The notes: generated by a model from the sequence alone, not told the origin. A stretch of 64,000 nt of DNA from Shimia sp040225985 (GCF_040225985.1 NZ_JBBPEU010000002.1:496001-560000), one strand, 5' to 3'; shown: positions 15,561-25,182, counted from the first letter of the stretch. Numbers and translations: made by a program.

Positions 15561-18113
15561 ATGCGCGACGCGGCCCCGACGACGATCTACCTCTCGAATT
15601 ACACGCCCTTTGGCTATGTCATCGACGGAGTCGAACTGACATTCCGGCTTGCCCCCTCGACAACGCGTGTTCACAGCCGCATCCGCTTCCGCCCCAATCC
15701 CGATGCCACTGACCGGCGGTTTTTTCTGCACGGTGAAAACCTGACCCGGATCGCCACCCGCATTGACGGTGTGGATGTAGACGTGCGCGATGTGGACGGC
15801 GGGATCGAGGCTGACGCCCCCGACGCACCCTTTATCTGGGAGGCCGAAGTTGAAATCGACCCACAGGCCAACACGGCCCTTGAGGGGCTTTATATGTCCA
15901 ACGGAATGTATTGCACCCAGTGCGAGGCCGAAGGGTTCCGCAAGATCACCTATTACCCCGACCGCCCCGATGTGATGGCCACCTTTGACGTCACGATCGA
16001 AGGGCCGGAAAAGGTGATGCTGTCCAACGGAAACCCTGTGGATCAGAGGGAAGGCTTTGCAAAATGGCAAGACCCCTGGCCAAAACCGGCCTATCTCTTT
16101 GCACTGGTGGCCGGAGACCTTGTCAATCATCCCGGCACATTCACCACCCGGTCGGGCCGCAAGGTTGACCTGAATATCTGGGTCCGCCCCGGTGACGAGG
16201 ACAAATGCGCCTTCGGGATGCAGGCGCTCAAGGATTCGATGAAATGGGATGAGGACGTCTATGGTCGCGAATACGACCTTGACCTGTTCAATATCGTGGC
16301 GGTGGATGACTTCAACATGGGCGCGATGGAGAACAAGGGGCTGAACATCTTCAACTCGTCCTGCGTGCTGGCCAGCCCTGAAACCAGCACGGATGCCAAT
16401 TTCGAACGGATCGAGGCGATCATTGCCCATGAATATTTTCACAACTGGACCGGCAACCGGATCACCTGTCGTGACTGGTTCCAGCTGTGCCTCAAAGAGG
16501 GGCTGACCGTCTATCGCGACCAACAGTTCACGGCTGACATGCGCTCGGCCCCGGTGGCGCGGATTTCCACCGTGCTGGCCCTGCGGGGGCGCCAGTTCCC
16601 CGAGGATCAGGGGCCGCTGTCGCACCCTGTCCGCCCCGAGAGCTTTCAGGAGATCAACAACTTCTACACTGCGACCGTCTATGAAAAGGGCGCCGAAGTG
16701 ATCGGGATGCTGAAAACCCTTGTTGGGGACGCGGCCTATGCCAAGGCGCTGGACCTGTATTTCGAACGTCACGACGGCGATGCCGCCACGATCGAAGACT
16801 GGTTGCAGGTGTTCGAGGATGCCACCGGGCGCGACCTGACGCAGTTCAAACGCTGGTATTCCCAGTCCGGCACACCGCGCGTCACCGTGCGCGAAGACTA
16901 TGACGGAGACAGGTTCACCCTGCACCTGTCGCAAACCACCGCGCCCACACCGGGGCAGGACGAGAAGCTGCCACAGGTCATCCCCGTGGCCGTCGGGCTT
17001 TTGAATCCCAATGGCGACGAGGTGATGGAGACCCGTATTCTTGAACTGACCGAGGCGGAACAAAGCTTTACATTTGAAGGCCACGCCACGCGCCCGATCC
17101 CGTCGATCCTGCGCAACTTCTCGGCACCGGTCATTCTGGAACAGGACATCGACAACAGCCGCCGCGCCTTCCTACTGGCCCATGACACCGATCCGTTCAA
17201 CCGCTGGGAAGCAGGGCGTATGCTGGCCCGCGATTCCCTGATGGCGACCATCACGACGGGCGCCGCCCCCGACGCGGCCTATCTGGAAGGGCTGGGCGCG
17301 GTGTTGCGGGACAACAGCCTTGATCCAGCCTACCGCGCGCTCATGTTGGGCCAGCCGACGCAATCTGAACTGGCCGGTCTGCTGCACGAGGCGGGTATCA
17401 CCCCCGACCCCGACGCGATCCATAGCGCCAGCGAGGCCCTTCGCGATGCAAAGGCCGCAGCCTTTGCCGATCTTCTGCCCGCGCTTTATGCCGATCATCA
17501 GGTCGAAGTCCCCTATGCCCCCGATGCAGAAGGGGCCGGAAACCGCGCGCTGGCCAATGCCGCGCTGGCCCTGATCAGCCGCACCGACGGTGGGGCGCTC
17601 GCAGCCGCGCAATATGACAAGGCCGACAACATGACCCTGCAACTGGCCGCGCTGTCCTGCCTTCTGGATGCGGGTGCAGGTCAGGATCAACTGGCAGCGT
17701 TCGAGGCTCAGTGGACACATGACCGGTTGGTGATGGACAAATGGTTCAGCCTGCAGATCATTCAGGCCAAACCCGAAGACGTGGCCGCGACCACCACGCG
17801 CCTGACGGAACATCCGGATTTCGACATGAAGAACCCGAACCGTTTCCGCGCTGTCATGGGGGCCCTGTCGATGCATCATGCCGGCTTCCACCACGCCGAT
17901 GGTGCGGCCTATAGGTTGTTGGCGGACTGGCTAATCAAGCTGGATTCGCTCAACCCGCAGACCACCGCGCGCATGTGCAACGCCTTCCAGACATGGAAAC
18001 GGTATGATCCGGACCGTCAGGCACTGATCGCAGCCCAGCTTGACCGGATTGCGGCCAAGCCGGACCTCAGCCGCGACACCCATGAAATGATCACCCGGAT
18101 TCGCGGGACCTGA
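15561..18113 (+). CDS. pepN: Aminopeptidase N (M1 family)
   Basis: This is an 850-residue zinc aminopeptidase that removes N-terminal residues from peptides in the cytoplasm. It has the substrate-recognition motif GAMEN (residues 254-258) and the zinc site HEYFH (His290, Glu291, His294) with the third ligand in LCLKEGLTVYRDQ. The length agrees with E. coli PepN (870). The N-terminal beta-domain and long helical C-terminal domain are complete. The ATG at 15561 follows AGGAGA. It is divergent from the photolyase gene across 99 bases, so the promoters are probably back to back. A small membrane protein gene follows six bases after its stop. Confidence 0.97.
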   Translation: MRDAAPTTIYLSNYTPFGYVIDGVELTFRLAPSTTRVHSRIRFRPNPDATDRRFFLHGENLTRIATRIDGVDVDVRDVDGGIEADAPDAPFIWEAEVEIDPQANTALEGLYMSNGMYCTQCEAEGFRKITYYPDRPDVMATFDVTIEGPEKVMLSNGNPVDQREGFAKWQDPWPKPAYLFALVAGDLVNHPGTFTTRSGRKVDLNIWVRPGDEDKCAFGMQALKDSMKWDEDVYGREYDLDLFNIVAVDDFNMGAMENKGLNIFNSSCVLASPETSTDANFERIEAIIAHEYFHNWTGNRITCRDWFQLCLKEGLTVYRDQQFTADMRSAPVARISTVLALRGRQFPEDQGPLSHPVRPESFQEINNFYTATVYEKGAEVIGMLKTLVGDAAYAKALDLYFERHDGDAATIEDWLQVFEDATGRDLTQFKRWYSQSGTPRVTVREDYDGDRFTLHLSQTTAPTPGQDEKLPQVIPVAVGLLNPNGDEVMETRILELTEAEQSFTFEGHATRPIPSILRNFSAPVILEQDIDNSRRAFLLAHDTDPFNRWEAGRMLARDSLMATITTGAAPDAAYLEGLGAVLRDNSLDPAYRALMLGQPTQSELAGLLHEAGITPDPDAIHSASEALRDAKAAAFADLLPALYADHQVEVPYAPDAEGAGNRALANAALALISRTDGGALAAAQYDKADNMTLQLAALSCLLDAGAGQDQLAAFEAQWTHDRLVMDKWFSLQIIQAKPEDVAATTTRLTEHPDFDMKNPNRFRAVMGALSMHHAGFHHADGAAYRLLADWLIKLDSLNPQTTARMCNAFQTWKRYDPDRQALIAAQLDRIAAKPDLSRDTHEMITRIRGT

Positions 18114-18119
18114 TCGCAG

Positions 18120-18548
18120 ATGGCCGCCCCGCTCACTCACGAGACACAGGGCCGCAACCCGCGCACATTCCTTGCGCTGGGGGCGGCCCTGGCCGTGCTG
18201 GCCTTTCTCTATTCCATCGGGACAGTGACATGGGTTCTGGTGGTGTTGGGGCTGTTCGCCGTGCCCGCGGCCTTTGACGTGCTGCGCAACCCGCGGGCGA
18301 CATTCACGCTGGACGACACTCATATCGAATGGAAAAGCAACACCCAGCACGCCCGCGTACCCCTCCATCAGGTGCAGGGCGCACGGTTTGATACACGCTG
18401 GGATTTCTCGGTGCGGGTGACGCTGACCCTTGTCGACCAGAGCAAGATGCGCATTCCACAAGACACGATGCCGCCGCATCAGGCGCTGGAAAACGCCTTA
18501 AAAGAGCGTGAAATCAAGACCGAACGCCACCATTTCCGGGTGGTCTGA
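18120..18548 (+). CDS. Small membrane protein of unknown function
   Basis: I do not recognise this 142-residue protein. It has two hydrophobic segments near residues 17-52 (FLALGAALAVLAFLYSIG and VTWVLVVLGLFAVPAAFDVL). A soluble C-terminal domain of alternating strands follows (FTLDDTHIEWKS, VPLHQVQGARF, RVTLTLVDQSKMRIP), reminiscent of PH-like domains of small bacterial membrane proteins. It starts six bases after pepN stops, without a clear ribosome site, and is probably cotranscribed. Confidence 0.7.
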   Translation: MAAPLTHETQGRNPRTFLALGAALAVLAFLYSIGTVTWVLVVLGLFAVPAAFDVLRNPRATFTLDDTHIEWKSNTQHARVPLHQVQGARFDTRWDFSVRVTLTLVDQSKMRIPQDTMPPHQALENALKEREIKTERHHFRVV

Positions 18549-18654
18549 GCGGACCGGTCTCGGCTTGAATTCGTCTGGATGATTTCAACAAGGTGCCATC
18601 ATTCGGCCCGATTGGGCGGGCAATGTGCAACTGTTCACAGGAGCACAAGTACGA

Positions 18655-19965
18655 ATGAGCCGTTTTTTAAATCATAAACAGCAACTCGCAGGGCTATTGC
18701 CGTCCTCGTTGCAGCGTTTCGCGCGGAAACCTCCCCGCGGCGAACAGGCACCTGACCCTTTACCGATCGAAGAGATCGACGGCAACATTACTTATCGCGA
18801 TTTGACCCAACGCATTGATATTCCGGTTAATCTTTCCACCCCAGACCAAGTGGAAAGCGACGCCGCCCGCGAAAAGGGCGTGTATCTTGCCCGGCAGGAA
18901 CGCTGGGACGAGCTTTCGGAAATGATCATTGCCCACGATCAAGCGCGCGACACGACATGCTCGGGGATGCCGCTTGCCGATCTTCTGGCCTTTGGGGCGC
19001 GCTCGGACGTGGTGCGCGCGGCGGAACACGGGCTGCTATATGGGCGTCCGGCCAAGGGGGCCGATTTCTTCTCGGGGATCGAGGCGCTTGAGATGGTGCT
19101 GATGGATGACCCCAAAAATTATGCCCTCGCCCTGATCGTGGCGCATATGCATATCGACATCGGCTGGGCCTGGCGCGGGGCCCGCGCGAGCGAGGCGATC
19201 AAGGACGTGAACCGCGACGCGTTCGAGGCCCACTTCGACCGTGCCAGCGATATCCTTGCCGAATTCGATCCGCATGAACTGCACTCGCCCGCCCTGTCGG
19301 CGGCGCGCTGTGCCCTGTTGCCCGGGCGCCCCAATCCGGCGGCGCATCTGGTGCGCGAATTCGAGGCCCTGATCGACCTTGATCCCCACAATGCCCGCCA
19401 TATGCGGTCTCTGGGCAATTATCTGTTGCCGCGCTGGTATGGCACCCATCAGGCGCTGGATCTCGAAGCTCGCCGCACGGCCGCCCGCACCTATGATTTG
19501 TGGGGCGCTGGGGCCTATAGCTGGGTCTGGTTCGACGCTCTCCTTGTAGATCCGAACGGGTTTGACGCGCTGGAAATGGATTACTTCATGGATGGCATCC
19601 GCGATATCCTGAACCGGTGTCAGGACCAACACGTGATCAACCTCATCGCCGCGCATCTTTATCAAAGCTGGCAACTGGCCCGCGAACGCTATCACAGCCA
19701 CGGCACCCGCCCCGACCTGCCCCCGGCCCTGCGCCGCGGGTTCGAGGAACTGGTCTTTAACCATCTGCGTGAAGTGCATCCGCTGATCTGGGGCCACGCC
19801 GAAATCGGATTCGAGAACACCGCGCGGATCATCTCGACCGAGCGTCTGGCCGAAAAGGGCAAGGAAACCGCCCTGGCCGCGGTGGCGATGCCTTTCCTGA
19901 CCAGCTTGCAACAGGGGCAGACCGTCTCTTTTGGCCCAGAAGGCATCACCCAGAGCAATTCCTGA
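18655..19965 (+). CDS. Conserved hypothetical protein with helical repeats
   Basis: This 436-residue protein has no recognised domain. From about residue 60 it is rich in amphipathic helices with TPR-like spacing (for example IEALEMVLMDDPKNYALALIV and FEALIDLDPHNARHMRSLGN), so a protein-binding solenoid is plausible. There is no signal peptide or membrane segment. The ATG at 18655 is preceded by AGGAG about 11 bases upstream. A frame extension to 18625 adds an unconvincing start. It lies 75 bases upstream of gatB but no functional link is evident. Confidence 0.7.
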   Translation: MSRFLNHKQQLAGLLPSSLQRFARKPPRGEQAPDPLPIEEIDGNITYRDLTQRIDIPVNLSTPDQVESDAAREKGVYLARQERWDELSEMIIAHDQARDTTCSGMPLADLLAFGARSDVVRAAEHGLLYGRPAKGADFFSGIEALEMVLMDDPKNYALALIVAHMHIDIGWAWRGARASEAIKDVNRDAFEAHFDRASDILAEFDPHELHSPALSAARCALLPGRPNPAAHLVREFEALIDLDPHNARHMRSLGNYLLPRWYGTHQALDLEARRTAARTYDLWGAGAYSWVWFDALLVDPNGFDALEMDYFMDGIRDILNRCQDQHVINLIAAHLYQSWQLARERYHSHGTRPDLPPALRRGFEELVFNHLREVHPLIWGHAEIGFENTARIISTERLAEKGKETALAAVAMPFLTSLQQGQTVSFGPEGITQSNS

Positions 19966-20040
19966 CGCCCTGCCCTCTTGCCCCTGCACCCTGCCTGTCC
20001 TAGAACCCGATCCAACCTCGGTAAGATTGGAGACCGGCAG

Positions 20041-21555
20041 ATGCTCGACCTGACATATGAAGCCCCCAAGCCCAAAGTCGTCGCGGGCGCGAAACAGGAC
20101 TGGGAACTGGTCATCGGTATGGAGGTGCACGCCCAGGTCAGCACCAATGCCAAGCTGTTCTCGGGGGCCTCGACCACATTCGGCGCCGAGCCGAACTCGA
20201 ACGTGGCCTTCGTGGATGCGGGCATGCCCGGCATGTTGCCCGTCATCAACGAAGAATGCGTCGCACAGGCGGTGCGCACGGGTCTGGGCCTGAAGGCAGA
20301 AATCAACCTGTTCAGCGCCTTTGACCGCAAGAACTATTTCTACCCCGACCTGCCGCAGGGCTATCAGATTTCGCAGCTTTATCACCCCATCGTGGGCGAA
20401 GGCGAAGTGCTGGTAGAGATGGGTGACGGCACTGCGCGTATGGTGCGGATCGAACGCATCCACTTGGAACAGGACGCGGGCAAGTCGATCCATGATATGG
20501 ACCCGCATATGTCCTTTGTCGACCTGAACCGCACCGGCGTGGCGCTGATGGAGATCGTCAGCCGCCCCGACATTCGCGGCCCCGAAGAGGCGGCCGCCTA
20601 TATCGCCAAGCTGCGCCAGATCATGCGCTATCTGGGCACCTGTGATGGCAACATGCAGAACGGCAACCTGCGGGCTGACGTGAACGTGTCGATCTGCACC
20701 CCCGGCGCGTACGAGAAATACCGCGAGACCGGTGATTTCGGCCATCTGGGCACCCGCTGCGAGATCAAGAACATGAACTCGATGCGCTTTATCCAGCAGT
20801 CGATCATGATCGAGGCCGAACGCCAGATCCGCATCGTCGAAGGTGGCGGCGAGGTCGAGCAGGAAACGCGCCTCTACGATCCAGACAAGAACGAAACCCG
20901 TTCGATGCGCTCCAAAGAAGAGGCGCATGACTATCGTTATTTCCCCGATCCCGATCTTCTGCCTCTGGAAATCGAACAGGACTGGGTCGACGATATCGCC
21001 GCCAACCTGCCGGAACTGCCCGACGCCAAGAAGGCCCGTTTTATCGAGAGCTTTGGCCTGTCGGATTATGACGCGTCGGTCCTGACCGCGGATTCCGAAA
21101 GTGCCGCCTATTTCGAGGCGGTCGCCGGTGACGCAGGCGACGGCAAATTGGCCGCGAACTGGGTCATCAACGAATTGTTCGGTCGCCTGAAAAAGGAAGA
21201 CCACGATATCACCGAAACGCCGGTGTCGCCTGAACAGCTGGCAGGCATCATCAAACTGATCAAGTCGGATGCGATCTCTGGCAAGATTGCCAAGGACCTG
21301 TTCGAAATCGTCTATACCGAAGGTGGCGATCCCGAAGCCATCGTCGAAGAACGCGGGATGAAGCAGGTGACTGACACCGGCGCGATCGAGGCCGCGCTGG
21401 ACGAGATCATCGCCGCCAACCCGGCACAGGTCGAAAAGGCCAAGGTGAACCCGAAGCTGGCAGGCTGGTTCGTGGGTCAGGTGATGAAAGCCACCGGTGG
21501 CAAGGCCAACCCCAAGGCGGTGAACCAACTGGTCGCGCAAAAACTGGGCAGCTAA
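20041..21555 (+). CDS. gatB: Asp/Glu-tRNA amidotransferase subunit B
   Basis: GatB is the 504-residue subunit of GatCAB that activates and amidates misacylated Glu-tRNA(Gln) and Asp-tRNA(Asn). Hallmarks are ELVIGMEVHAQVSTNAKLFSG near the N-terminus, FSAFDRKNYFYPDLPQGYQI, NCxG-like CDGNMQNGNLRADVN, and the C-terminal YqeY-like tail ending in KANPKAVNQLVAQKLG. The start at 20041 follows GGAGA. The gatA and gatC genes are not adjacent, as is usual in this lineage. The stop codon overlaps by two bases that of the converging flavoprotein gene. Confidence 0.97.
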   Translation: MLDLTYEAPKPKVVAGAKQDWELVIGMEVHAQVSTNAKLFSGASTTFGAEPNSNVAFVDAGMPGMLPVINEECVAQAVRTGLGLKAEINLFSAFDRKNYFYPDLPQGYQISQLYHPIVGEGEVLVEMGDGTARMVRIERIHLEQDAGKSIHDMDPHMSFVDLNRTGVALMEIVSRPDIRGPEEAAAYIAKLRQIMRYLGTCDGNMQNGNLRADVNVSICTPGAYEKYRETGDFGHLGTRCEIKNMNSMRFIQQSIMIEAERQIRIVEGGGEVEQETRLYDPDKNETRSMRSKEEAHDYRYFPDPDLLPLEIEQDWVDDIAANLPELPDAKKARFIESFGLSDYDASVLTADSESAAYFEAVAGDAGDGKLAANWVINELFGRLKKEDHDITETPVSPEQLAGIIKLIKSDAISGKIAKDLFEIVYTEGGDPEAIVEERGMKQVTDTGAIEAALDEIIAANPAQVEKAKVNPKLAGWFVGQVMKATGGKANPKAVNQLVAQKLGS

Positions 21556-22127
21556 CGGCCCGCGCGGCCCAACGCCTCCATCTCGGAAAACAATTTGCCC
21601 GCCCTTTCGGCGGGCACTTTTTCGACCATCCCCACCAGTGTTTGCCGGATCGGCGAGATGCCCGCAAAACCAAGGATCGACCGGCGCAACAGCTTGGTGC
21701 CCGGTTGGCCGAAATACCACCGGTAAAACACGCTCGGCATGCCCATGGTCACGACCAGCCGCGCGGATTTCCCCTTGAGGTGCCGAACCATGCCCTGATC
21801 GGACATCTCGAAGGCGAAATTTTCGCGAAAGCTTTGTTCGAACCACGCCCGCAACAGGGATGGCATTCCGCCCATCCAGAGCGGGAACAGAACCACGATA
21901 TGATCGGCCCACAAAACGGCCTCTTGCGCGGCGCGTGCATAGTCGGGCACGTCATCTGACGCCCAAACCGCCTGCGACCGCAGAAAGGTGATGGGCAAGG
22001 TCGCCACGTCGATCCGGCGCAGCTCGTGCCCGGCCCCGATCGCGCCCTTGGCATAAGCCTCGGCCAGCCCATGGCAAAGGTGGGGGGCAGATGCATCAGG
22101 GTGACCCTGAACGATCAGAATACGCAT
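21552..22127 (-). CDS. NAD(P)H dehydrogenase (quinone)-like flavodoxin-fold protein
   Basis: This is a 191-residue protein of the KefF/MdaB/NQO family. It has the flavodoxin-fold start MRILIVQGHPDASAPHLCHG, the aromatic-acid loop LFPLWMGGMPSLLRAWFEQ and the later GKSARLVVTMGMPSVFYRWYFG segment. Such FMN or FAD proteins reduce quinones or activate potassium efflux systems. No KefB/C gene is near, so a quinone reductase role is more likely. The ATG at 22127 follows AAAGGAGGAC. A longer open frame to 22256 overlaps the thioesterase start and is rejected. It converges with gatB. Confidence 0.85.
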   Translation of the reverse strand: MRILIVQGHPDASAPHLCHGLAEAYAKGAIGAGHELRRIDVATLPITFLRSQAVWASDDVPDYARAAQEAVLWADHIVVLFPLWMGGMPSLLRAWFEQSFRENFAFEMSDQGMVRHLKGKSARLVVTMGMPSVFYRWYFGQPGTKLLRRSILGFAGISPIRQTLVGMVEKVPAERAGKLFSEMEALGRAGR

Positions 22128-22237
22128 GTCGTCCTCCTTTCTTTGCGTTCTGGATATCGCAAACGCCGCCGCGTGCCTTGATCCCGCGCAAAGAGCCTGT
22201 GCATAAACAGACAACAACGCTGTGACAGGATTTTTAA

Positions 22238-22720
22238 ATGCAATTCGACGCCCCATTCATGTCTGCGCCCATGGACCTTGAGGAACAATGGCTGGACTAT
22301 AACGGCCACCTGAACATGGCCTATTACAACGTGCTGTTTGATCGGGGTGTGGACCAGATCTGGGAACAGCTGGGATTTGGCCCCGGATACAAGACACGCA
22401 CCAATCACACCACCTTTTCGGCGGAATTCCATGTCTGTTATCTGCGCGAGCTGCATATGGGTGCCAAGGTGCGTGCGTCGTTCCAGTTGCTGGACCACAA
22501 CGACCGCAGCTTTCATTTCTATCAGGAACTGATTCACGAGGACGGATGGGTCTCGGCCACGGGCGAAGGTCTGGGGCTGCATATCGACATGTCCGGCCCG
22601 CGCGTCGCCGCCATGCCCGACGACATCATGGCACGGGTCGAGGCGTTGTTCGCGTCGCATCGCACCCTGCCCCGCCCCGCGCGCATTGGGCGCCAGATGG
22701 CCATTCGCCACAAGACCTGA
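22238..22720 (+). CDS. Hotdog-fold acyl-CoA thioesterase
   Basis: This is a 160-residue protein of the 4HBT/thioesterase-like family. It has the hotdog signature DYNGHLNMAYYNVLFDRGVD, in which Asp/Asn-Gly-His and the following helix form the active site, and a later strand set (FSAEFHVCYLRELHMGAKV). Close relatives in alphaproteobacteria are often fused to or found near carnitine dehydrogenases, but no carnitine gene is here. It hydrolyses an unidentified acyl-CoA. The ribosome site is weak (CAGGA, 9-10 bases upstream). It is divergent from the flavoprotein gene. Confidence 0.82.
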   Translation: MQFDAPFMSAPMDLEEQWLDYNGHLNMAYYNVLFDRGVDQIWEQLGFGPGYKTRTNHTTFSAEFHVCYLRELHMGAKVRASFQLLDHNDRSFHFYQELIHEDGWVSATGEGLGLHIDMSGPRVAAMPDDIMARVEALFASHRTLPRPARIGRQMAIRHKT

Positions 22721-22819
22721 CCGCGCCGGTCGATGCGCGCCCGACACGGTTGCGAAAAAGCGGTGGGTCGGGGCGTGTCGGCACTGGACCGGACGCACCG
22801 GCCATGAGAACGTGCCCCC

Positions 22820-23416
22820 ATGACCGAGATTGTGGATATTCTTCAGGAACGCAAAGAGCTTCCGCTCTTTCTGGAAAGGGACGGCCTGATCGGCATTGAA
22901 CTGGGGGTCGCGGGTGGCTGGTATTCCAAACGCCTGCGGGAAACCGGCCTGTTCTCGGAGCTTTACGGCGTGGACCTTTACGGCGATCACCACGACACCA
23001 AGGAATATATCAGCGCGCTCAAGAATATCGGCATGGGCGCCAATTACTGGCTCTTGCGGATGAGCTTTGAAGACGCGCTGGATGCCTTTCCCGATGAGTA
23101 TTTCGACTATGTCTATATCGACGGCTACGCCCATACCGGCGAAGAGCGGGGCAAAACCATGTATGACTGGTATGCCAAAGTCAAAACTGGTGGCATGATT
23201 GCCGGGCATGATTACCACAGCAAATGGCCACTGGTGCAGATTTCAGTGGATACCTTTGCCGACGCGCTGGGCCAGCCCGTGATGCGCACCGCCCTGTCCA
23301 AAAAACGCGATCCGCAGGACAAGTTCCCCTCATGGGCGCTGTTCAAGGAAAGCGCGGACCTGCCGGAATACCCCGACAGCCTGCGCGCGCTGCCCAAAAG
23401 ATTGCGGGGCAAATAG
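22820..23416 (+). CDS. Class I SAM-dependent methyltransferase
   Basis: This is a 198-residue protein with a Rossmann-like methyltransferase core of the Methyltransf_24 type. Glycine-rich motif I is GIELGVAGGWYSKRL, an acidic residue follows in YGVDLYGDHHD, and motif IV is YFDYVYIDGYAHTGEE. The following KTGGMIAGHDYH is typical of this group, where the Asp-His pair may bind a metal. Substrates range from sugars to small metabolites, and nothing in the context decides. The ribosome site is weak. DUF4177 follows after 27 bases. Confidence 0.8.
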   Translation: MTEIVDILQERKELPLFLERDGLIGIELGVAGGWYSKRLRETGLFSELYGVDLYGDHHDTKEYISALKNIGMGANYWLLRMSFEDALDAFPDEYFDYVYIDGYAHTGEERGKTMYDWYAKVKTGGMIAGHDYHSKWPLVQISVDTFADALGQPVMRTALSKKRDPQDKFPSWALFKESADLPEYPDSLRALPKRLRGK

Positions 23417-23443
23417 TTTGAAAACACACAGGTTTTGGAAAAC

Positions 23444-24067
23444 GTGACAACGCGATACGATTACAAGGTGATCCCGGCCCCGTCGAAGGGCAAGAAGGCT
23501 CGCGGCGTAAAGGGTCCCGAGGGCCGATTTGCCCATGCGCTGGAAGTGGCCATGAACGACATGGCAGCCGAAGGTTGGGAATACTTGCGCGCAGAAACCC
23601 TGCCGAATGAGGAACGGGTCGGCCTGACTGGCAGCCAGACCAGTTTCCGCACGGTGCTTGTCTTCCGCCGCCCAAATCTGGAAGACATCAGTGCCTTTGA
23701 ACCGCGCCTACTGGAAGCGCCGGACCAGATCGCGGCAAACGCATCGGCAGAGGACCCTGTTGTTGCCGCGGACAGCCCATCTGAATCTGAACCAGAGCAG
23801 GATGCCCCCACACCGGATAAGGTCGATGCGGCTTTTGAGGACGCCACCCCAAACGCGAAAGAGTCCGAAGACGAGGCCGCCCCTTTGGTGCTGACCTCCA
23901 AAGCCCCGACCGGGGATGGCGCCGTCCCGGAAGATAAAACCGACCACGGCCCGGCCAGCGCCTTGCCATTTGCCCTAAGGGAACGGGCACAGAAGGTTGG
24001 AAGGCCTTCTGATCCGGATGACGCAACCACGCCAGACGGGGATCAGAGCGACAAACCCGCGCCCTGA
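23444..24067 (+). CDS. DUF4177 domain protein with disordered tail
   Basis: The N-terminal 75 residues form a DUF4177 domain (YDYKVIPAPSKGKKARGVKG, MAAEGWEYLRAETLP, FRTVLVFRR). The remaining 130 residues are low-complexity and rich in Pro, Ala, Glu and Asp, hence probably disordered. I place the start at GTG 23444 (VTTRYDYKV) from the conserved family N-terminus; a TTG nine bases earlier is the alternative. Function is unknown. It converges with bolA, 19 bases apart. Confidence 0.72.
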   Translation: MTTRYDYKVIPAPSKGKKARGVKGPEGRFAHALEVAMNDMAAEGWEYLRAETLPNEERVGLTGSQTSFRTVLVFRRPNLEDISAFEPRLLEAPDQIAANASAEDPVVAADSPSESEPEQDAPTPDKVDAAFEDATPNAKESEDEAAPLVLTSKAPTGDGAVPEDKTDHGPASALPFALRERAQKVGRPSDPDDATTPDGDQSDKPAP

Positions 24068-24086
24068 CCACGCGCGAAACTCTGGC

Positions 24087-24344
24087 TCAGGCGTCGATAT
24101 CAAGCGCCAGCGCGTGAATGCGCCCGACCAGATCGGCCCCCAGCGCCTTGTGCACGGCGCGGTGGCGGGCGATCCGGTTCATCCCGGCAAAGGCATCGGC
24201 ACGAATCCGCACATTGAAATGGCTTTCGCCCCCTTCCTGATAGCCGGCATGACCGCGATGTTTTTCACTGTCATCCTCGACATTCAGCTCTCTTGGGGCG
24301 AAGGCCGCACTCAGGCGATCATGAATTTCTTGTGTCACTGACAT
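24087..24344 (-). CDS. bolA: BolA family protein
   Basis: This is an 85-residue BolA protein with the class II KH-like fold. The conserved segment ESHFNVRIRADAFAGMNRIA is followed by RHRAVHKALGADLVGRIHAL. BolA proteins form [2Fe-2S]-bridged complexes with monothiol glutaredoxins and affect iron homeostasis and cell shape. The J-domain gene starts 74 bases away in the opposite direction. This bolA/J-domain/cobST neighbourhood is common in alphaproteobacteria, although here cobST has been moved about 3 kb away by an insertion. Confidence 0.93.
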   Translation of the reverse strand: MSVTQEIHDRLSAAFAPRELNVEDDSEKHRGHAGYQEGGESHFNVRIRADAFAGMNRIARHRAVHKALGADLVGRIHALALDIDA

Positions 24345-24418
24345 TTTTTTGGCTCCTGCCTCTTCAATCTGCTGACGGTTAGATTAAACTCTGCGCCTCG
24401 ACTCGAAAAGGTGAGACC

Positions 24419-25042
24419 ATGAGCAAAACAGATCCCTTCGGTTTTGATATGTCCGTGTCGTCGGCCAAGAAGAAAAATCCGCGTGGCCGGCGGGGCATGT
24501 CCGGGGCCAGCGAGACCTCGACCCGCGTGTGCGAACATGAAGGTTGCAACGAACCGGGCCAGTACCGCGCGCCCCGCGCACCCGACGTTCTGGATGAATA
24601 CAAGTGGTTCTGCAAAGACCACGTGCGGGAATATAACCTGAAGTGGAACTTCTTCGACGGCAAGACCGAGGCGGAGATGAACGCTCAGAATTCCAAGGAC
24701 AAGGTCTGGGAGCGCGAAACCAAGACCTTCACCGATCCCGAAGCCCGTGCTTGGGCGCGCTTGGGCATCGAGGACCCGCATCAGGTTCTGGGCGCGAACG
24801 CCACGCAGAACCCCGGCAAGAACGGCGGCGCATCCAAACGCCTGCCCCCGACCGAGCGCCGCGCGATCGAAATCCTTGAGGCCAAGGACAGCTGGACCAA
24901 GGCCGAAGTGCGCAAGGCCTACAAAAAGTTGATCAAGGTGCTGCACCCCGACATGAACGGTGGCGACCGCAGCCAGGAAGAACAGCTGCAAGAGGTTGTC
25001 TGGGCCTGGGACCAGATCAAGGAAAGCCGCAACTTCAAGTGA
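24419..25042 (+). CDS. J-domain (DnaJ-like) protein
   Basis: This is a 207-residue protein with a C-terminal J domain (about residues 145-207) holding the HPD motif in KVLHPDMNGGDRSQ, which stimulates DnaK ATPase. The N-terminal part has a Cys-rich patch (RVCEHEGCNEPGQYRAP, then FCKDH) that may bind zinc, as in the alphaproteobacterial family found beside cobS and cobT. The G/F and CxxCxGxG regions of canonical DnaJ are absent, so it is a specialised co-chaperone. A possible role with cobaltochelatase is inferred from synteny only. A strong terminator follows. Confidence 0.9.
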   Translation: MSKTDPFGFDMSVSSAKKKNPRGRRGMSGASETSTRVCEHEGCNEPGQYRAPRAPDVLDEYKWFCKDHVREYNLKWNFFDGKTEAEMNAQNSKDKVWERETKTFTDPEARAWARLGIEDPHQVLGANATQNPGKNGGASKRLPPTERRAIEILEAKDSWTKAEVRKAYKKLIKVLHPDMNGGDRSQEEQLQEVVWAWDQIKESRNFK

Positions 25043-25046
25043 TGTG

Positions 25047-25073
25047 AAAGGCCCCCGCGCGGGGGCCTTTTTC
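25047..25073 (+). terminator. Rho-independent terminator
   Basis: AAAGGCCCCCGC and GCGGGGGCCTTT form a perfect uninterrupted 12-bp palindrome (25047-25070) followed by further T residues. It ends the J-domain transcript and separates it from the inserted RTX gene. Confidence 0.88.
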
Positions 25074-25182
25074 TTGGCAGGTCTTTGTGCCCGGACATGC
25101 GGGAAGTCGAAGACACCCTTTTTTTCTTGTCAGACGTTGCAGGCACTTCTAGCATTAAAGATGTTTTTAAAAGGATATTTTA

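Noticed and set aside
15462..17084. N-terminal extension of the photolyase frame to 17084
   Set aside because: The extension is wholly antisense to pepN, and the conserved photolyase start is at 15461.
19036..21912. 958-codon minus-strand open frame over the hypothetical gene and gatB
   Set aside because: It is antisense to gatB and its neighbour, and its translation has no domain pattern.
25154..25170. TTAA...TTAA before the PPC/RTX gene as a second CtrA site
   Set aside because: The spacer is eight bases instead of seven and the trailing CC is missing.
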